Below, piece by piece: positions 50,034 to 58,543 of a stretch of DNA of 64,000 nucleotides; positions within the stretch are counted from its first letter, which is position 1, and every line of letters starts with the position of its first letter. The stretch comes from Novosphingobium sp. G106 (GTDB lineage Bacteria > Pseudomonadota > Alphaproteobacteria > Sphingomonadales > Sphingomonadaceae): positions 1,488,001 to 1,552,000 of the forward strand of contig NZ_JAHOOZ010000001.1 of assembly GCF_019075875.1 (NCBI RefSeq). The letters run 5' to 3'. A model generated the notes under the pieces. The model did no database searches. It was given only the letters and a program-made list of their open reading frames with translations, and was not told the origin of the DNA. A program made the position numbers and the translations under genes.

Positions 50034-50567
50034 GTGGCCATCGACGAAAAGGCACTGCAGAATCTGATCGACAAGGACGCGATCCGCGACCTCGTGCTCT
50101 GCTATTCGCGCGCGATCGACCGCAAGGACGTCGAACTGCTGCGCGACCTCTATACCGAGGATGCCACCGACACCCACGGCACCAGCTTCGATGGCCCGGC
50201 CGACAAGTACTGCGACTTCATCGCCGGCGCCCTGCCCTACATGAATTACTCGGGCCACCACGTCTGCAACCACATGGTCAGCGTCGAGGGCGACAAGGGC
50301 AACGGCGAGGTCTATTGCCTGGCGATCCACTACATCCCCGACCAGAAGAACCCCGGCAAGATGATCGAGGACTTCATGACGGTCCGCTACATCGACAACT
50401 ACCGCCGCTGCGCCGATGGCAAATGGCGGTTCTCGAAGCGCGTGGTGACTTACGACATGCATATCGAACGGCCGTTCGACGGCGACGGCCTGCTGGGCAC
50501 GAGCGAAGTGGACCCAAGCTATCTCGAACTCAAGCAGCGCTTCTTCCAGCGCGGGCAGCGCGCCTAG
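50034..50567 (+). CDS. SnoaL-like protein, BaiE (bile-acid dehydratase)-like
   Basis: A 177-residue NTF2/SnoaL-fold protein from GTG at 50034, with AGAGGAAAT upstream. DLVLCYSRAIDRKDVELLRDLYTEDATDTHG near residues 16-46 and SGHHVCNHMV near 80 place a tyrosine, aspartate and histidine where BaiE-type 7-alpha-dehydratases have their catalytic residues. That is a comparison from memory, not an alignment. Twelve bases after the P450 stop. Possible dehydratase or isomerase acting on a steroid-like ring; beta subunit of an oxygenase is an alternative reading of the fold. Confidence 0.8.
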   Translation: MAIDEKALQNLIDKDAIRDLVLCYSRAIDRKDVELLRDLYTEDATDTHGTSFDGPADKYCDFIAGALPYMNYSGHHVCNHMVSVEGDKGNGEVYCLAIHYIPDQKNPGKMIEDFMTVRYIDNYRRCADGKWRFSKRVVTYDMHIERPFDGDGLLGTSEVDPSYLELKQRFFQRGQRA

Positions 50568-50611
50568 GCGATAAGCGTTGTATGGCGGCGCGTTTGCCCT
50601 AGCGTGCCGCC

Positions 50612-50893
50612 ATGTGGTTGTACCGATGCCTCTTCGCATTCGACGCGCTGGTCGTGCTCGTGCTGGCCTATTTCTTTCTGGACGGCCTGCAGTACAGCGC
50701 CTCGCCCGAATACGTTGCGATCTGGATACCGGTCCTGGGTCTGCCGATAGGGGTGTTGGTGGGCGCCTGGCTTCTGCAGGGAAAGAGCAAAGGGCGGCTC
50801 GCATCGCTTTTGCTCGGCCTGCTGGCAATTCCACCTGTTCTGTTCGTCGCCTTCTTCGGGCTCTTGCTGGCGACCAATCCCAGCTGGCACTGA
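50612..50893 (+). CDS. Small membrane protein, unknown function
   Basis: A 93-residue protein with three hydrophobic segments (about residues 3-27, 35-55 and 62-88). No family recognised and no strong ribosome-binding site is visible. It follows the SnoaL-like gene by 44 bases and is convergent with the SDR gene ending at 50901. Composition is protein-like, so I keep it with moderate confidence. Confidence 0.55.
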   Translation: MWLYRCLFAFDALVVLVLAYFFLDGLQYSASPEYVAIWIPVLGLPIGVLVGAWLLQGKSKGRLASLLLGLLAIPPVLFVAFFGLLLATNPSWH

Positions 50894-50900
50894 TCAGCCG

Positions 50901-51839
50901 CTAAAGCCCGCGACGCGCTAGAGTCTTCACCAGTTCCAGCGAATGCTCCCAGAGCAGCCGCTCCGTCTCCGGATCGGCAATGCTGGCGTCATAGCCAGCC
51001 CAGGGATGGGTGTCGGACCCGACCGGCAACGCCAGGCCGCAGTCTTCAAGCACCAGCCCGCCGCGCCCGTCCAGTTCCGGCGACACCGCCGCCCAGACCG
51101 AAGTGGCAGCGGCTTGGCTCGCGGTCTTCATCATCGGATCGAGCGAGCCGTCCGCGTGGATGAAGCCGATCTGGCGCTTCAGCGCCTCTCCGTGAAAGCG
51201 TTGCAGGCCGGTCAGCGACGAGCCGGGCAGCACGGCGTTGGCAAAGATTCCTTCTGCGCCCCAGCGCCGCGTCGCTTCCTGCGTGAACAGGATGTTGGCG
51301 CTTTTCGATTCGGCATAGGCTGCGCCGTCGAAATGCTCACGCGCGGTCCATTGCAGGTCGTCGAGGTGGATCGGCATGCCCTTATGCGCCGCCGAGCTGA
51401 CCACGACGATCCGCGCGCCGCGCTGCGCCATCTGCGGTTTCAGGAGGTGGGCGAGATGAAAGTGACCGAGGTGATTGGTCGCGAAGCGGATATCGAGACC
51501 GTTGGGCAGGTGCTTTCCGGGTGTCTTCGAAACGCCGGCATTGGCAATCAGAATGTCGAGCGGACCTGAAATCTGCATGGCGAATTCCTCCACCGAAGCG
51601 AGGTCCGACAGCTCAAGTTGCAGCACCCGCATGCCGCCTTTGACCCCGATTCCACTCAGCGCCGCCTCACCCTTGGCCACATCGCGCACACCGAGCACCA
51701 GATCGGCGCCCGCCATGGCGAGCGCGCGAACCGTCTCGACGCCGATGCCCGACGATGCCCCGGTCAGCACGACCTGCCGGCCCGAAAGGTCGATACCGCG
51801 CACGACCTCCGCGGCATCGGTATGGAAACCGAAAGCCAT
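50901..51839 (-). CDS. SDR family oxidoreductase (retinol dehydrogenase-like)
   Basis: A 312-residue SDR with the glycine motif TGASSGIGVE near residue 30, NAGVS, the YAESKSAN catalytic Tyr/Lys and a longer C-terminal part than classical SDRs, as in retinol dehydrogenase/WWOX-like proteins. ATG at 51839 shares bases with the sulfotransferase stop (TGATG), so the two are coupled. Substrate unknown, probably lipophilic alcohol or ketone. Confidence 0.88.
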   Translation of the reverse strand: MAFGFHTDAAEVVRGIDLSGRQVVLTGASSGIGVETVRALAMAGADLVLGVRDVAKGEAALSGIGVKGGMRVLQLELSDLASVEEFAMQISGPLDILIANAGVSKTPGKHLPNGLDIRFATNHLGHFHLAHLLKPQMAQRGARIVVVSSAAHKGMPIHLDDLQWTAREHFDGAAYAESKSANILFTQEATRRWGAEGIFANAVLPGSSLTGLQRFHGEALKRQIGFIHADGSLDPMMKTASQAAATSVWAAVSPELDGRGGLVLEDCGLALPVGSDTHPWAGYDASIADPETERLLWEHSLELVKTLARRGL

Positions 51840-52993
51840 CAATCCTTGCCGAGCGGCACGTCGAAGCGTTCGGTATAGAAACGGAACTGCTCGCGCAGAT
51901 CGGCCGTATGGAGGCCGAAATCGGCGCCGTTGTACTCGTGGCGGCCATGCTTGTCGCGGGGCTGGTTCTCGCGCCAGGCGCGCATGCGGGCTTCGGCTTC
52001 GGGCGTGAATTCCTCGCCGAGGAAATCGTAGAGTTTCGCCAGGGTCGGGAACGGGTCCTTCTGGAACGGCGCGAAATGGATGTCGAAGAAGCGATGATCG
52101 TTGCCCGCGTCGCGGAAGGCGATCATCCGTGTCATGCCGAGCATGCCGAACTCGACATTGATCTCACCGAGCCAGGGCTTGTCGGGTGTGTCGGTGTTCG
52201 GCTTGTGCATCTCGTAATAGAGATCCGCCACCGAGGGGATGACGTTGGCCACGTCGCGGTGCGTCATGCAGTAGCGCGCATCGGGAAAGACCTTGTCGAG
52301 CGCGGTGATGAACATCGAGTAGGTCGGGTTCTTCAGCCGCCAGCGACCCGGCGGGCAGCGCCATTGCAGCAGCTTCAGCACGCGCTTCACATAGCGAAAG
52401 GTCGGTTCGAGATCGGCGTCGTGGTGTAGCCACTGCGCGTATGACGGGATGCGGAAGCTCGCCTGGAATACCTGCGAGACGAAGTTGTAGCCCATGGTGA
52501 GCTGGTCTTCGGTCGGCGAGGTCGAGGTGCTGGGCAGCATCTGCTTCATCCGCGGCGTCATCGTGTCGCGCAGCTTCATCTGTGCTTCCATGAGGGCGAT
52601 GCGCGGATCGGTCTCATAGGTCGCGGCCTCGGGCGGCGGGCACGGGTTCATGCATTCCCAATTGCGCATCACGCGCACCGCCGGATCCTCGCCCAATATG
52701 CAGTGTAGCGCGGTCGAGCCGGTGCGCGGCAGGCCCAGCACCATCAGCGGCGCGACGATCTCCTGCTCGTCGATCTCGGGATGGCGCGCGTACCAGTCCT
52801 CGATCTCGAGCCGCTTCATCAGCATCATGACGATCTGGCCGTCGAACATCGCGCGGCCGGCATCGTTGAGCCGAGCTTCGCGGTCGCCGGAGTCGACGAG
52901 CCGCTCCAGCCCCTCGCGGAATCCCGGATCACCGAAATTGTCGAGGCCGGTGGCGGCGCGCGCCTTGTCCTGCAGATCCCCGATCCTGCTCAT
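51839..52993 (-). CDS. Sulfotransferase family protein
   Basis: About 384 residues. The PAPS-binding 5'-phosphosulfate loop is LGLPRTGSTALHCIL near residue 87; a later block CMTHRDVANVIPSVADLYYEMH resembles the 3'-phosphate-binding region. It belongs to the bacterial/steroid-type sulfotransferase group found in catabolic clusters of sphingomonads. Two starts are possible, 53005 and 52993; I prefer 52993 because GGAGAG lies just upstream. Coupled to the SDR gene. Transfer of sulfate to a hydroxyl of a substrate is inferred from the fold. Confidence 0.88.
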   Translation of the reverse strand: MSRIGDLQDKARAATGLDNFGDPGFREGLERLVDSGDREARLNDAGRAMFDGQIVMMLMKRLEIEDWYARHPEIDEQEIVAPLMVLGLPRTGSTALHCILGEDPAVRVMRNWECMNPCPPPEAATYETDPRIALMEAQMKLRDTMTPRMKQMLPSTSTSPTEDQLTMGYNFVSQVFQASFRIPSYAQWLHHDADLEPTFRYVKRVLKLLQWRCPPGRWRLKNPTYSMFITALDKVFPDARYCMTHRDVANVIPSVADLYYEMHKPNTDTPDKPWLGEINVEFGMLGMTRMIAFRDAGNDHRFFDIHFAPFQKDPFPTLAKLYDFLGEEFTPEAEARMRAWRENQPRDKHGRHEYNGADFGLHTADLREQFRFYTERFDVPLGKD

Positions 52994-53087
52994 CGTCTCT
53001 CCCATCGGCAGCTTCCCTGCGCTCGATGAAATGCTAGGCTAGGCAGGGCCACGGCGGCAAGCGCGGGCACATCGCGGGAGGGATGAG

Positions 53088-54143
53088 ATGGCGAGCAAGG
53101 TTAAAGTCGGCGTGCTCAACGACATGGGCAACGGGCCCGATGATGCGCCGGGAGATATCACCGATTGGCTGATGCGCGAGATTACAGCGGTGCAGGCGGC
53201 GGGCCGACTCGATGCCGAAGTCGAATTCGTCCACGCCTACGGTCTCGGCCTGCCTTCGGGCACCGAAGCCGCGGTCGAGCGGGCTTTTCTCGAACTGGCG
53301 CGGCAGGACGTGGCCCTGATCGTCGGCCCGGCGATCGGCGACAATGCGCTGGTCGCGACGCCCTGGGTCGAGCGCGAGCGCATTCCGACGATCAACTGGG
53401 CCGGTGCCGAACGCGCGCGCGGCGAGTGGATGTTCCACCACCAGGTCGGCTCGCACGAGGACGAATCGCTGGTGATGGCGCGGCACATGAAGGCACTGGG
53501 CGCGGACCGGATCGGCGTGGTGTTCGACCAGTCGCCGATCGGCACGCGCCACCTTCAGTACCTTGAGGACGAGGCACGGATCATCGGACTGGAAATCGTC
53601 GCCACGGCCGCGATCTCGCCGCTGGCAGAGGACGCTTCGGCAGACGTCGCGCGCGTGCTGTCAGCGCAGCCGCAGGGCTTTGTCTATCTCGGCCTCGGGC
53701 TGTCCGCGCCTGCCGTGGGGCGGCCGCTGGCGGCGAGCGGCTGGCAGGGACCGCGGATCATGAACACGGCAGGACTGCGCGGCTATCATGGCAGTTTCGC
53801 GCGCGACTGCGACGGCTGGTTCTATGTCGACATGCATTCGGACACGAACCGGACCCTGAACGCCCTGCGCGAGCAGATGAAGCTGCCGCCCGAACAGGCG
53901 CTCTGGGCCGCCAAGGGCTACGACGTCGGCCGGCTCGTCGCCGAAGGCCTGGCGCGGGCGAAGGACTTCAGCCGCGAGGGCGTGAAGGTGGGGCTCGAGC
54001 AGGTGAAGTGGCTGCCCGCCGCCGAAGGCGAAGAAGGCACCCTGCTCGGCTTCGGCATCCAGGACCGCGGCGCGCTGCACGGGCGCTATCTGGTGCTGCG
54101 GCAGTGGCTCGATGGGCGGACGGTCGAGGTGGCGACCGACTAA
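53088..54143 (+). CDS. LivK-like ligand-binding protein without signal peptide
   Basis: A 351-residue type I periplasmic-binding fold (Peripla_BP_6): KVGVLNDMGNGPDD at the N-terminus, LIVGPAIGDNALVATPWVERERIPTINWAGAE, and IGVVFDQSPIGTRHLQYLEDEA. Such proteins normally have a signal peptide and ABC permease genes, but this starts MASKVKVGVLNDMG with no hydrophobic leader and no transporter gene nearby. GGGAGGG precedes the ATG. It may be a cytoplasmic ligand-sensing or substrate-carrier protein, or a relic. Divergent from the sulfotransferase gene. Confidence 0.8.
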   Translation: MASKVKVGVLNDMGNGPDDAPGDITDWLMREITAVQAAGRLDAEVEFVHAYGLGLPSGTEAAVERAFLELARQDVALIVGPAIGDNALVATPWVERERIPTINWAGAERARGEWMFHHQVGSHEDESLVMARHMKALGADRIGVVFDQSPIGTRHLQYLEDEARIIGLEIVATAAISPLAEDASADVARVLSAQPQGFVYLGLGLSAPAVGRPLAASGWQGPRIMNTAGLRGYHGSFARDCDGWFYVDMHSDTNRTLNALREQMKLPPEQALWAAKGYDVGRLVAEGLARAKDFSREGVKVGLEQVKWLPAAEGEEGTLLGFGIQDRGALHGRYLVLRQWLDGRTVEVATD

Positions 54144-54160
54144 TCACTTTGACCTGACAT

Positions 54161-54252
54161 CGTCATCCTGGACTTGACCCGGGATCCCGCTTTCTTTTCG
54201 ACCTTGCATCCGCACGAAACGAGCGGGACCCCGGGTCAAGCCCGGGATGACG
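54161..54252. repeat. REP-like inverted repeat downstream of the binding-protein gene
   Basis: Arms 54161-54191 and 54222-54252 pair as a long imperfect hairpin (CGTCATCC..GG.CTTGACCCGGG.TCCCGCT). It matches dispersed intergenic palindromes of alphaproteobacteria. A second, perfect 7-bp hairpin AACTTTG/CAAAGTT lies immediately after, at 54253-54272. It separates convergent genes and may act in termination. Confidence 0.7.
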
Positions 54253-54298
54253 AACTTTGGTTAGTCAAAGTTGATCGCGTGCTCTAGCGCCTGACCCG

Positions 54299-54700
54299 TT
54301 ACTCGGAGAATGCGTTCCGCTTTGGAACGTCCTCCAGCTTGTCATCCCACTCGGCGCGGCTGGCGACGAAGATATGCGCGTCGGGCCGAATCGCAATTCG
54401 ATCGTCGAGGCTGCCCGCCGGGACAACGAGCGACCCGCCCTCCACTCGCGGCAGCGCCGAACCGCATTCCCCGCAGAAGCTCTTGCTGTGGCGCGTCTCG
54501 GGCAGGTGATAGGTTCTGACGCAATCCTCGCCCGACAGCCACTCGATCGTCGCTGAAGACGAGAACAGATTAGCCCCATGGGCCGAGCCGGTATCTTTCC
54601 GACAACGCCCGCAGTGGCAGAGGTAGAAAGCCTCGAAGTCGCCGATGACCCGGAAAGTCGCAGTGCCGCAGAGGCATGAGCCACGCGTGGTTCGCGTCAT
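54299..54700 (-). CDS. GFA family protein (zinc-binding)
   Basis: A 133-residue GFA/CENP-V-fold protein with zinc-binding cysteines in GSCLCGTATF near residue 9, CHCGRCRK near 29 and CGECGS near 78. The family is named for glutathione-dependent formaldehyde activation, but most members have no known reaction. It lies 3 bases downstream of the TauD dioxygenase gene on the same strand, so the two are likely co-expressed. Confidence 0.9.
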   Translation of the reverse strand: MTRTTRGSCLCGTATFRVIGDFEAFYLCHCGRCRKDTGSAHGANLFSSSATIEWLSGEDCVRTYHLPETRHSKSFCGECGSALPRVEGGSLVVPAGSLDDRIAIRPDAHIFVASRAEWDDKLEDVPKRNAFSE

Positions 54701-54703
54701 TGT

Positions 54704-55498
54704 TCAGGCCGCCTGAACATGCGGCGCGACACCCTCGGTGCCGACGATCACGCGCTGCAGCAGCCGCTTGCCGACGCCCTCGATATTGCCGCGCATGTGC
54801 TGCAGTGCAATGTTGTCCCAGATGATCAGGTCGCCGTTGTGCCAACGGTGCTCATAGACGTTCGCGGGGGCATAGAGCGCGTCATAGACCTCGTGCAGCA
54901 GGTCGCGGCTGTCTTCCCATTCCATGTCGAGCAGCCGTGCGGTCTGCATCGCGTTGACCCAAACGCAGGTACGGCCGTTGTGCGGATTCACATAGAACGC
55001 CGGCATCTGCCCGCGCTTCTGCGCCGGCGGATCGCGCTGATCGCAAGTCACTTCGGCGAGCACGGCATAATGCGGTGCGATCATCTCCTGCTCGCGGCCC
55101 GACAGAGCCGTTTGCAGGCTATCGGGCAGGCTCAATTCGGCGCTGGCGAAGCGGGTGGATGACGCGCCGTCGACCACGTCGAGCGCGTGGAGCGACAGCG
55201 CGTCGAACGGGTGCTCGGTGTAGGCCGCGTCCGAATGCCAGTTGAGCTCGGACGCCGAGGGTCCGCCGCCCTCGTTGGTCATGTAGCCGTTCTCGCCCGC
55301 GCGCAGCAGGATCGGGCCGAGCAGCGCACAGAGCTCCTGCTGGCGGTCCATCGTCAGCATCTGGCCGCGTGAGAGCAGCAGCCCATGCTGGTTGAACAGC
55401 ACGCGCAGTTCCTCGGCCTCGGCCGGCGACAGCGGCTGCGTTAGATCCCGCTCGATCTCGACGCCGAAGGGTTCGAGCTTGCGCCAGGTCAGAGTCAT
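54704..55498 (-). CDS. TauD/TfdA-family Fe(II)/2-oxoglutarate dioxygenase
   Basis: A 264-residue dioxygenase. The iron ligands fit ELNWHSDAAYTEHPFDALSLHAL (HxD) near residue 88 and IALQHMRGN (distal His) near 233; the 2-oxoglutarate arginine is likely in GKRLLQRVIVG. Members oxidise taurine, 2,4-D, sulfate esters or amino compounds; substrate here unknown. The promoter region carries an operator-like box (55514-55533) shared with the SDR/DUF1214 intergenic region, linking it to the same regulator. Confidence 0.92.
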   Translation of the reverse strand: MTLTWRKLEPFGVEIERDLTQPLSPAEAEELRVLFNQHGLLLSRGQMLTMDRQQELCALLGPILLRAGENGYMTNEGGGPSASELNWHSDAAYTEHPFDALSLHALDVVDGASSTRFASAELSLPDSLQTALSGREQEMIAPHYAVLAEVTCDQRDPPAQKRGQMPAFYVNPHNGRTCVWVNAMQTARLLDMEWEDSRDLLHEVYDALYAPANVYEHRWHNGDLIIWDNIALQHMRGNIEGVGKRLLQRVIVGTEGVAPHVQAA

Positions 55499-55513
55499 GT
55501 CCTCACCCTCGTT

Positions 55514-55533
55514 ATAGCAGTGAGCACTATCTT
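55514..55533 (-). promoter_or_regulatory. Operator-like palindromic box upstream of TauD
   Basis: On the minus strand AAGATAGTGCTCACTGCTAT, 16-35 bases before the TauD start. It shares AGATAGTGCT exactly, and AGATAGTGCTYAC overall, with the palindrome at 60336-60355. Position close to the start suggests repressor binding over the promoter. Confidence 0.55.
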
Positions 55534-55557
55534 AGACCGGCGATGCACCGAGGGCAA

Positions 55558-55800
55558 TCAGCCGCCGCTGACCCGCGGCAGAAGGATGACTTCGGCCGCC
55601 TCGGCGGTCGGGCGCGTCCAGTCGGGCGTGAACACTCCGTCAATCGCGAAAGCCGCGCGCAATTCCGCGATCTCGGCGAAGCCCGGCGCCTCGGCGTCGA
55701 GCTTGCCGACCAGCGCGAACAGCGTCGGTGCGTCCAGTTCCAGCCTGTCGCGGCCGCCGAAGAACTCGCGGTCGAACGGCGGCATCACGACGATACGCAC
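55558..55800 (-). CDS. MoaD/ThiS-like small protein ending in Gly-Gly
   Basis: An 80-residue ubiquitin-fold-like protein ending PRVSGG; the C-terminal diglycine is the hallmark of MoaD/ThiS sulfur carriers. The start is GTG at 55800, overlapping the TAG stop of the molybdenum hydroxylase large-subunit gene (TAGTG), so it is translated with it. Partner MoaE is not in the window. It may supply sulfur for a dedicated molybdopterin or for sulfuration of the enzyme; this is inference. Confidence 0.8.
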   Translation of the reverse strand: MRIVVMPPFDREFFGGRDRLELDAPTLFALVGKLDAEAPGFAEIAELRAAFAIDGVFTPDWTRPTAEAAEVILLPRVSGG

Positions 55801-58055
55801 TATTCCGCGGCGCGCAGCAGGCCGTAGACCCGGTCGGGCGTGATCGGCAGCTCGGTCATGCGCAGCCCTGTCGCCGCGCTGACCGAGTTGCCCACCGCGG
55901 CGAGCGGCGGCACGATCGGCACTTCGCCCACGCCCTTGACGCCGTAGGGGTGCGCCGGGTTGGGCACTTCGACCATGACCGTGTCGATCATCGGCATGTC
56001 CGAGGCGACGGGCATGCGGTAGTCGAGGAAGCCTGCGTTATCGAGCTTGCCGGCGCCGGTGTAGACATAGGCTTCGTTGAGCGCCCAGCCGATGCCCTGC
56101 ACCGCCCCGCCCTGCATCTGGCCTTCGACATAGTCGGCATGGATCGCGCGGCCGACATCCTGGACGACGGTGTAGCGCTTGAGCATGACCTGGCCGGTCT
56201 CGTTATCGACCTCGGTGTCGCAGATGTGGACGCCGAAGCCCGGCAGCCAGTCATGCGGATCGACCATCGCCTCGGCCGAGATCGGCCCGCCCGAAGTGCC
56301 CGCCTTGGCGGCAAGTTGGGCGAGCGTCAGCGACTGGTCGCCGTGAACCGCAGCACCGTCGACCCACTCGACTTCCTCGGCGGGGACGCCCAGCAGCTTG
56401 GCCGCTCGGTCCTTGAGAATGGCGATGACCGATTGCGTCGCCTGGACCACGGCCTTGCCGGTAGCGAAAGTCACGCGGCTGCCGCCGGTGACCATCGAGA
56501 AGCCGATCGACGAAGTATCGGCGATCGTCACGCGCACCTTCTCATAGGGGATGCCAAGCGTCTCGGCGGTCATGATCGCCATCGAGGCGCGGCTGCCGCC
56601 GATGTCGGGGCTGCCTTCGGTGACGAGGACCGAGCCGTCCTCGCCCAGGCTGACCGCCGCGGTCGAAGCTCCGCCGTAGTTGCCCCAGGCGCCGCAGGCG
56701 ACACCGCGGCCCTGGTTCGGCCCCAGGAGCGCGCTGTAATGCGGATGAGCCTTGGCCGCTTCGAGGCTCTCGGCATAGCCGATCGCGCCGAGCGGCACGC
56801 CCGAACCGCCGATGTCGCCGGGGCGGACGATGTTCTTGAGTCGCAGGTCGATCGGATCGATGCCTAGCTTATGGGCGAGTTCGTCCATCGCGCTTTCAAC
56901 TGCGAAGTTGATCTGCGGCGCACCGGGCGCGCGGTAGGCATGCATCGTCGGGATGTTGCTGAGCACGTTCCATCCGACGATCGAGGCGTTGGGCACCTTG
57001 TAATGGCCAAGCCCCGTGCCGACGCCCGAATAGACCTCGTTCGCGCCCGGAAAGGCGCCGCCGTGGTACTTGAGCTCGATCTCGGCGCCGACCAGCGTGC
57101 CGTCCGCCGCCGCGGCCAGCGTGATGTCGATCTCGGCCCCCGGGGCCGGACCGGTCGAGCGGAACACGTCGTCGCGCCGCATGGCGAGACGCACGGGTCG
57201 GCCGGACTTCTTCGACAGCAGCATCGCGACGGGCTCGAGGTAGATCGTCGTCTTGCCGCCGAAGCCGCCACCGATCTCGAGCGGCTGGACGCGGATGTCG
57301 GCGACGCCGATGCCCAGCACGCCCGCGGTCATCGAACGGATGGCGAAGTGCCCCTGGCTCGAGCACCAGACCTGCCCCTGCCCGTCGGCGTTCCACGAGG
57401 CGACGCAGGCGTGCGGCTCGATATAGCCCTGGTGCACCGGCTGCAGCGTGAAGTGCCCCGAGAAAATCGCGGCCGCGCCGGCAATGGCACTGGCCGCATC
57501 GCCACGCTCGATCGCGAAACGCATCGAGCGGTTCGATGGCTTTTCGGGCTTCTCGGCGAGACCCTGGGTGAAGACATCGTCGTGCAGCGGCGGAGCGTCG
57601 TCGCGGAAGGCGTCTTCGATACTGATGACATGCGGCAGCACTTCGTAGTCGACCTCGATGAGCTTCAGCGCCTCGTCGGCGATGGCGCGGCTGGTCGCGG
57701 CGACCGCGGCGACGGCCTGACCTTCGTAGAACACCTTGCCAATCGCCATGCACTTCTGCGTGACATAGCGCAGGTTCGCAGCCCCGCCCTCGCCGCCGCT
57801 GACCATCTTGTCGCCGGCCTGCGGGAAGTCGGCGCCGGTGACGACGGCCTTCACGCCGGGCAGCGCCTCGGCCCTCTTCGTATCGATCCCGCGGATCTTC
57901 GCATGCGGGTGCGGGCTGCGCAGCACCGCGCCCTGGAGCATGCCGGCCGCGACATAGTCGGGCCCGTAGATCGCCTTGCCGGTGACCTTGTCGATGCCGT
58001 CGGGGCGCACAGGGCGCGTGCCGACGAGGCGGAAATTCTGCTTGGGCGCGTTCAT
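55800..58055 (-). CDS. Molybdenum hydroxylase large (Mo) subunit, xanthine dehydrogenase family
   Basis: A 751-residue CoxL/XdhB-type subunit binding the molybdenum cofactor. Blocks: PHPHAKIRGIDTKRAEALPGVKAVVTGAD near residue 50, EIGGGFGGK near 260, MHAYRAPGAPQINFAVESAMDELA near 370, and GVKGVGEVPIVPPLAAVGNSV near the C-terminus, which contains the catalytic glutamate. AYRAPGAPQ rather than AYRCSFR argues for an aldehyde/xanthine-type hydroxylase and not CO dehydrogenase. ATG at 58055 overlaps the small-subunit stop. Part of a three-subunit operon (FAD, Fe-S, Mo). Confidence 0.94.
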   Translation of the reverse strand: MNAPKQNFRLVGTRPVRPDGIDKVTGKAIYGPDYVAAGMLQGAVLRSPHPHAKIRGIDTKRAEALPGVKAVVTGADFPQAGDKMVSGGEGGAANLRYVTQKCMAIGKVFYEGQAVAAVAATSRAIADEALKLIEVDYEVLPHVISIEDAFRDDAPPLHDDVFTQGLAEKPEKPSNRSMRFAIERGDAASAIAGAAAIFSGHFTLQPVHQGYIEPHACVASWNADGQGQVWCSSQGHFAIRSMTAGVLGIGVADIRVQPLEIGGGFGGKTTIYLEPVAMLLSKKSGRPVRLAMRRDDVFRSTGPAPGAEIDITLAAAADGTLVGAEIELKYHGGAFPGANEVYSGVGTGLGHYKVPNASIVGWNVLSNIPTMHAYRAPGAPQINFAVESAMDELAHKLGIDPIDLRLKNIVRPGDIGGSGVPLGAIGYAESLEAAKAHPHYSALLGPNQGRGVACGAWGNYGGASTAAVSLGEDGSVLVTEGSPDIGGSRASMAIMTAETLGIPYEKVRVTIADTSSIGFSMVTGGSRVTFATGKAVVQATQSVIAILKDRAAKLLGVPAEEVEWVDGAAVHGDQSLTLAQLAAKAGTSGGPISAEAMVDPHDWLPGFGVHICDTEVDNETGQVMLKRYTVVQDVGRAIHADYVEGQMQGGAVQGIGWALNEAYVYTGAGKLDNAGFLDYRMPVASDMPMIDTVMVEVPNPAHPYGVKGVGEVPIVPPLAAVGNSVSAATGLRMTELPITPDRVYGLLRAAE

Positions 58056-58543
58056 GCCGCGGTCCTCCTGTCCTGGCGGAGTTCGGCCGCGGCATCCATC
58101 ACCGCGCGGACGATCTTGTCGTAGCCGGTGCAGCGGCAGAGGTTGCCGGCGAGCCAATAGCGGACCTCGCTCTCGCTGGGGTTCGGGTTGCGGTCGAGCA
58201 GCGCCTTCGAGGCCATGATGAAACCCGGCGTGCAGAAGCCGCATTGCAGCGCGCCGTGTTCGAGGAACTTGCGCTGCACCGGATGGAGCTGGCTGCCTTC
58301 GGCGACACCTTCGATCGTCGCGATCTGGCGCCCTTCGGCCTCGGGCGCGAGCACCAGGCACGAGCAGACCATCTCGCCGTCGAGTACCACCGTGCAAGCG
58401 CCGCAGTCGCCCGAACCGCAGCCTTCCTTGCTGCCCGTCAGCCCCATCTCCTCGCGCAGCGCGTCGAGCAGCGTGGTGTCGGGATCGCAGAGGAACTGCT
58501 GCGGATCACCGTTGACCGTCGTGGAAACGAGAAGCTTGCTCAT
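58052..58543 (-). CDS. Molybdenum hydroxylase small subunit, [2Fe-2S]
   Basis: A 163-residue CoxS-type subunit with two [2Fe-2S] clusters: GCGSGDCGACTVVLDGEMVCSC near residue 42 (plant-type) and CGFCTPGFIMASKALLDRNPNPSE...CRCTGY near 100-140. Start overlaps the FAD subunit stop by 4 bases. Passes electrons from the Mo centre to FAD. Confidence 0.95.
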   Translation of the reverse strand: MSKLLVSTTVNGDPQQFLCDPDTTLLDALREEMGLTGSKEGCGSGDCGACTVVLDGEMVCSCLVLAPEAEGRQIATIEGVAEGSQLHPVQRKFLEHGALQCGFCTPGFIMASKALLDRNPNPSESEVRYWLAGNLCRCTGYDKIVRAVMDAAAELRQDRRTAA

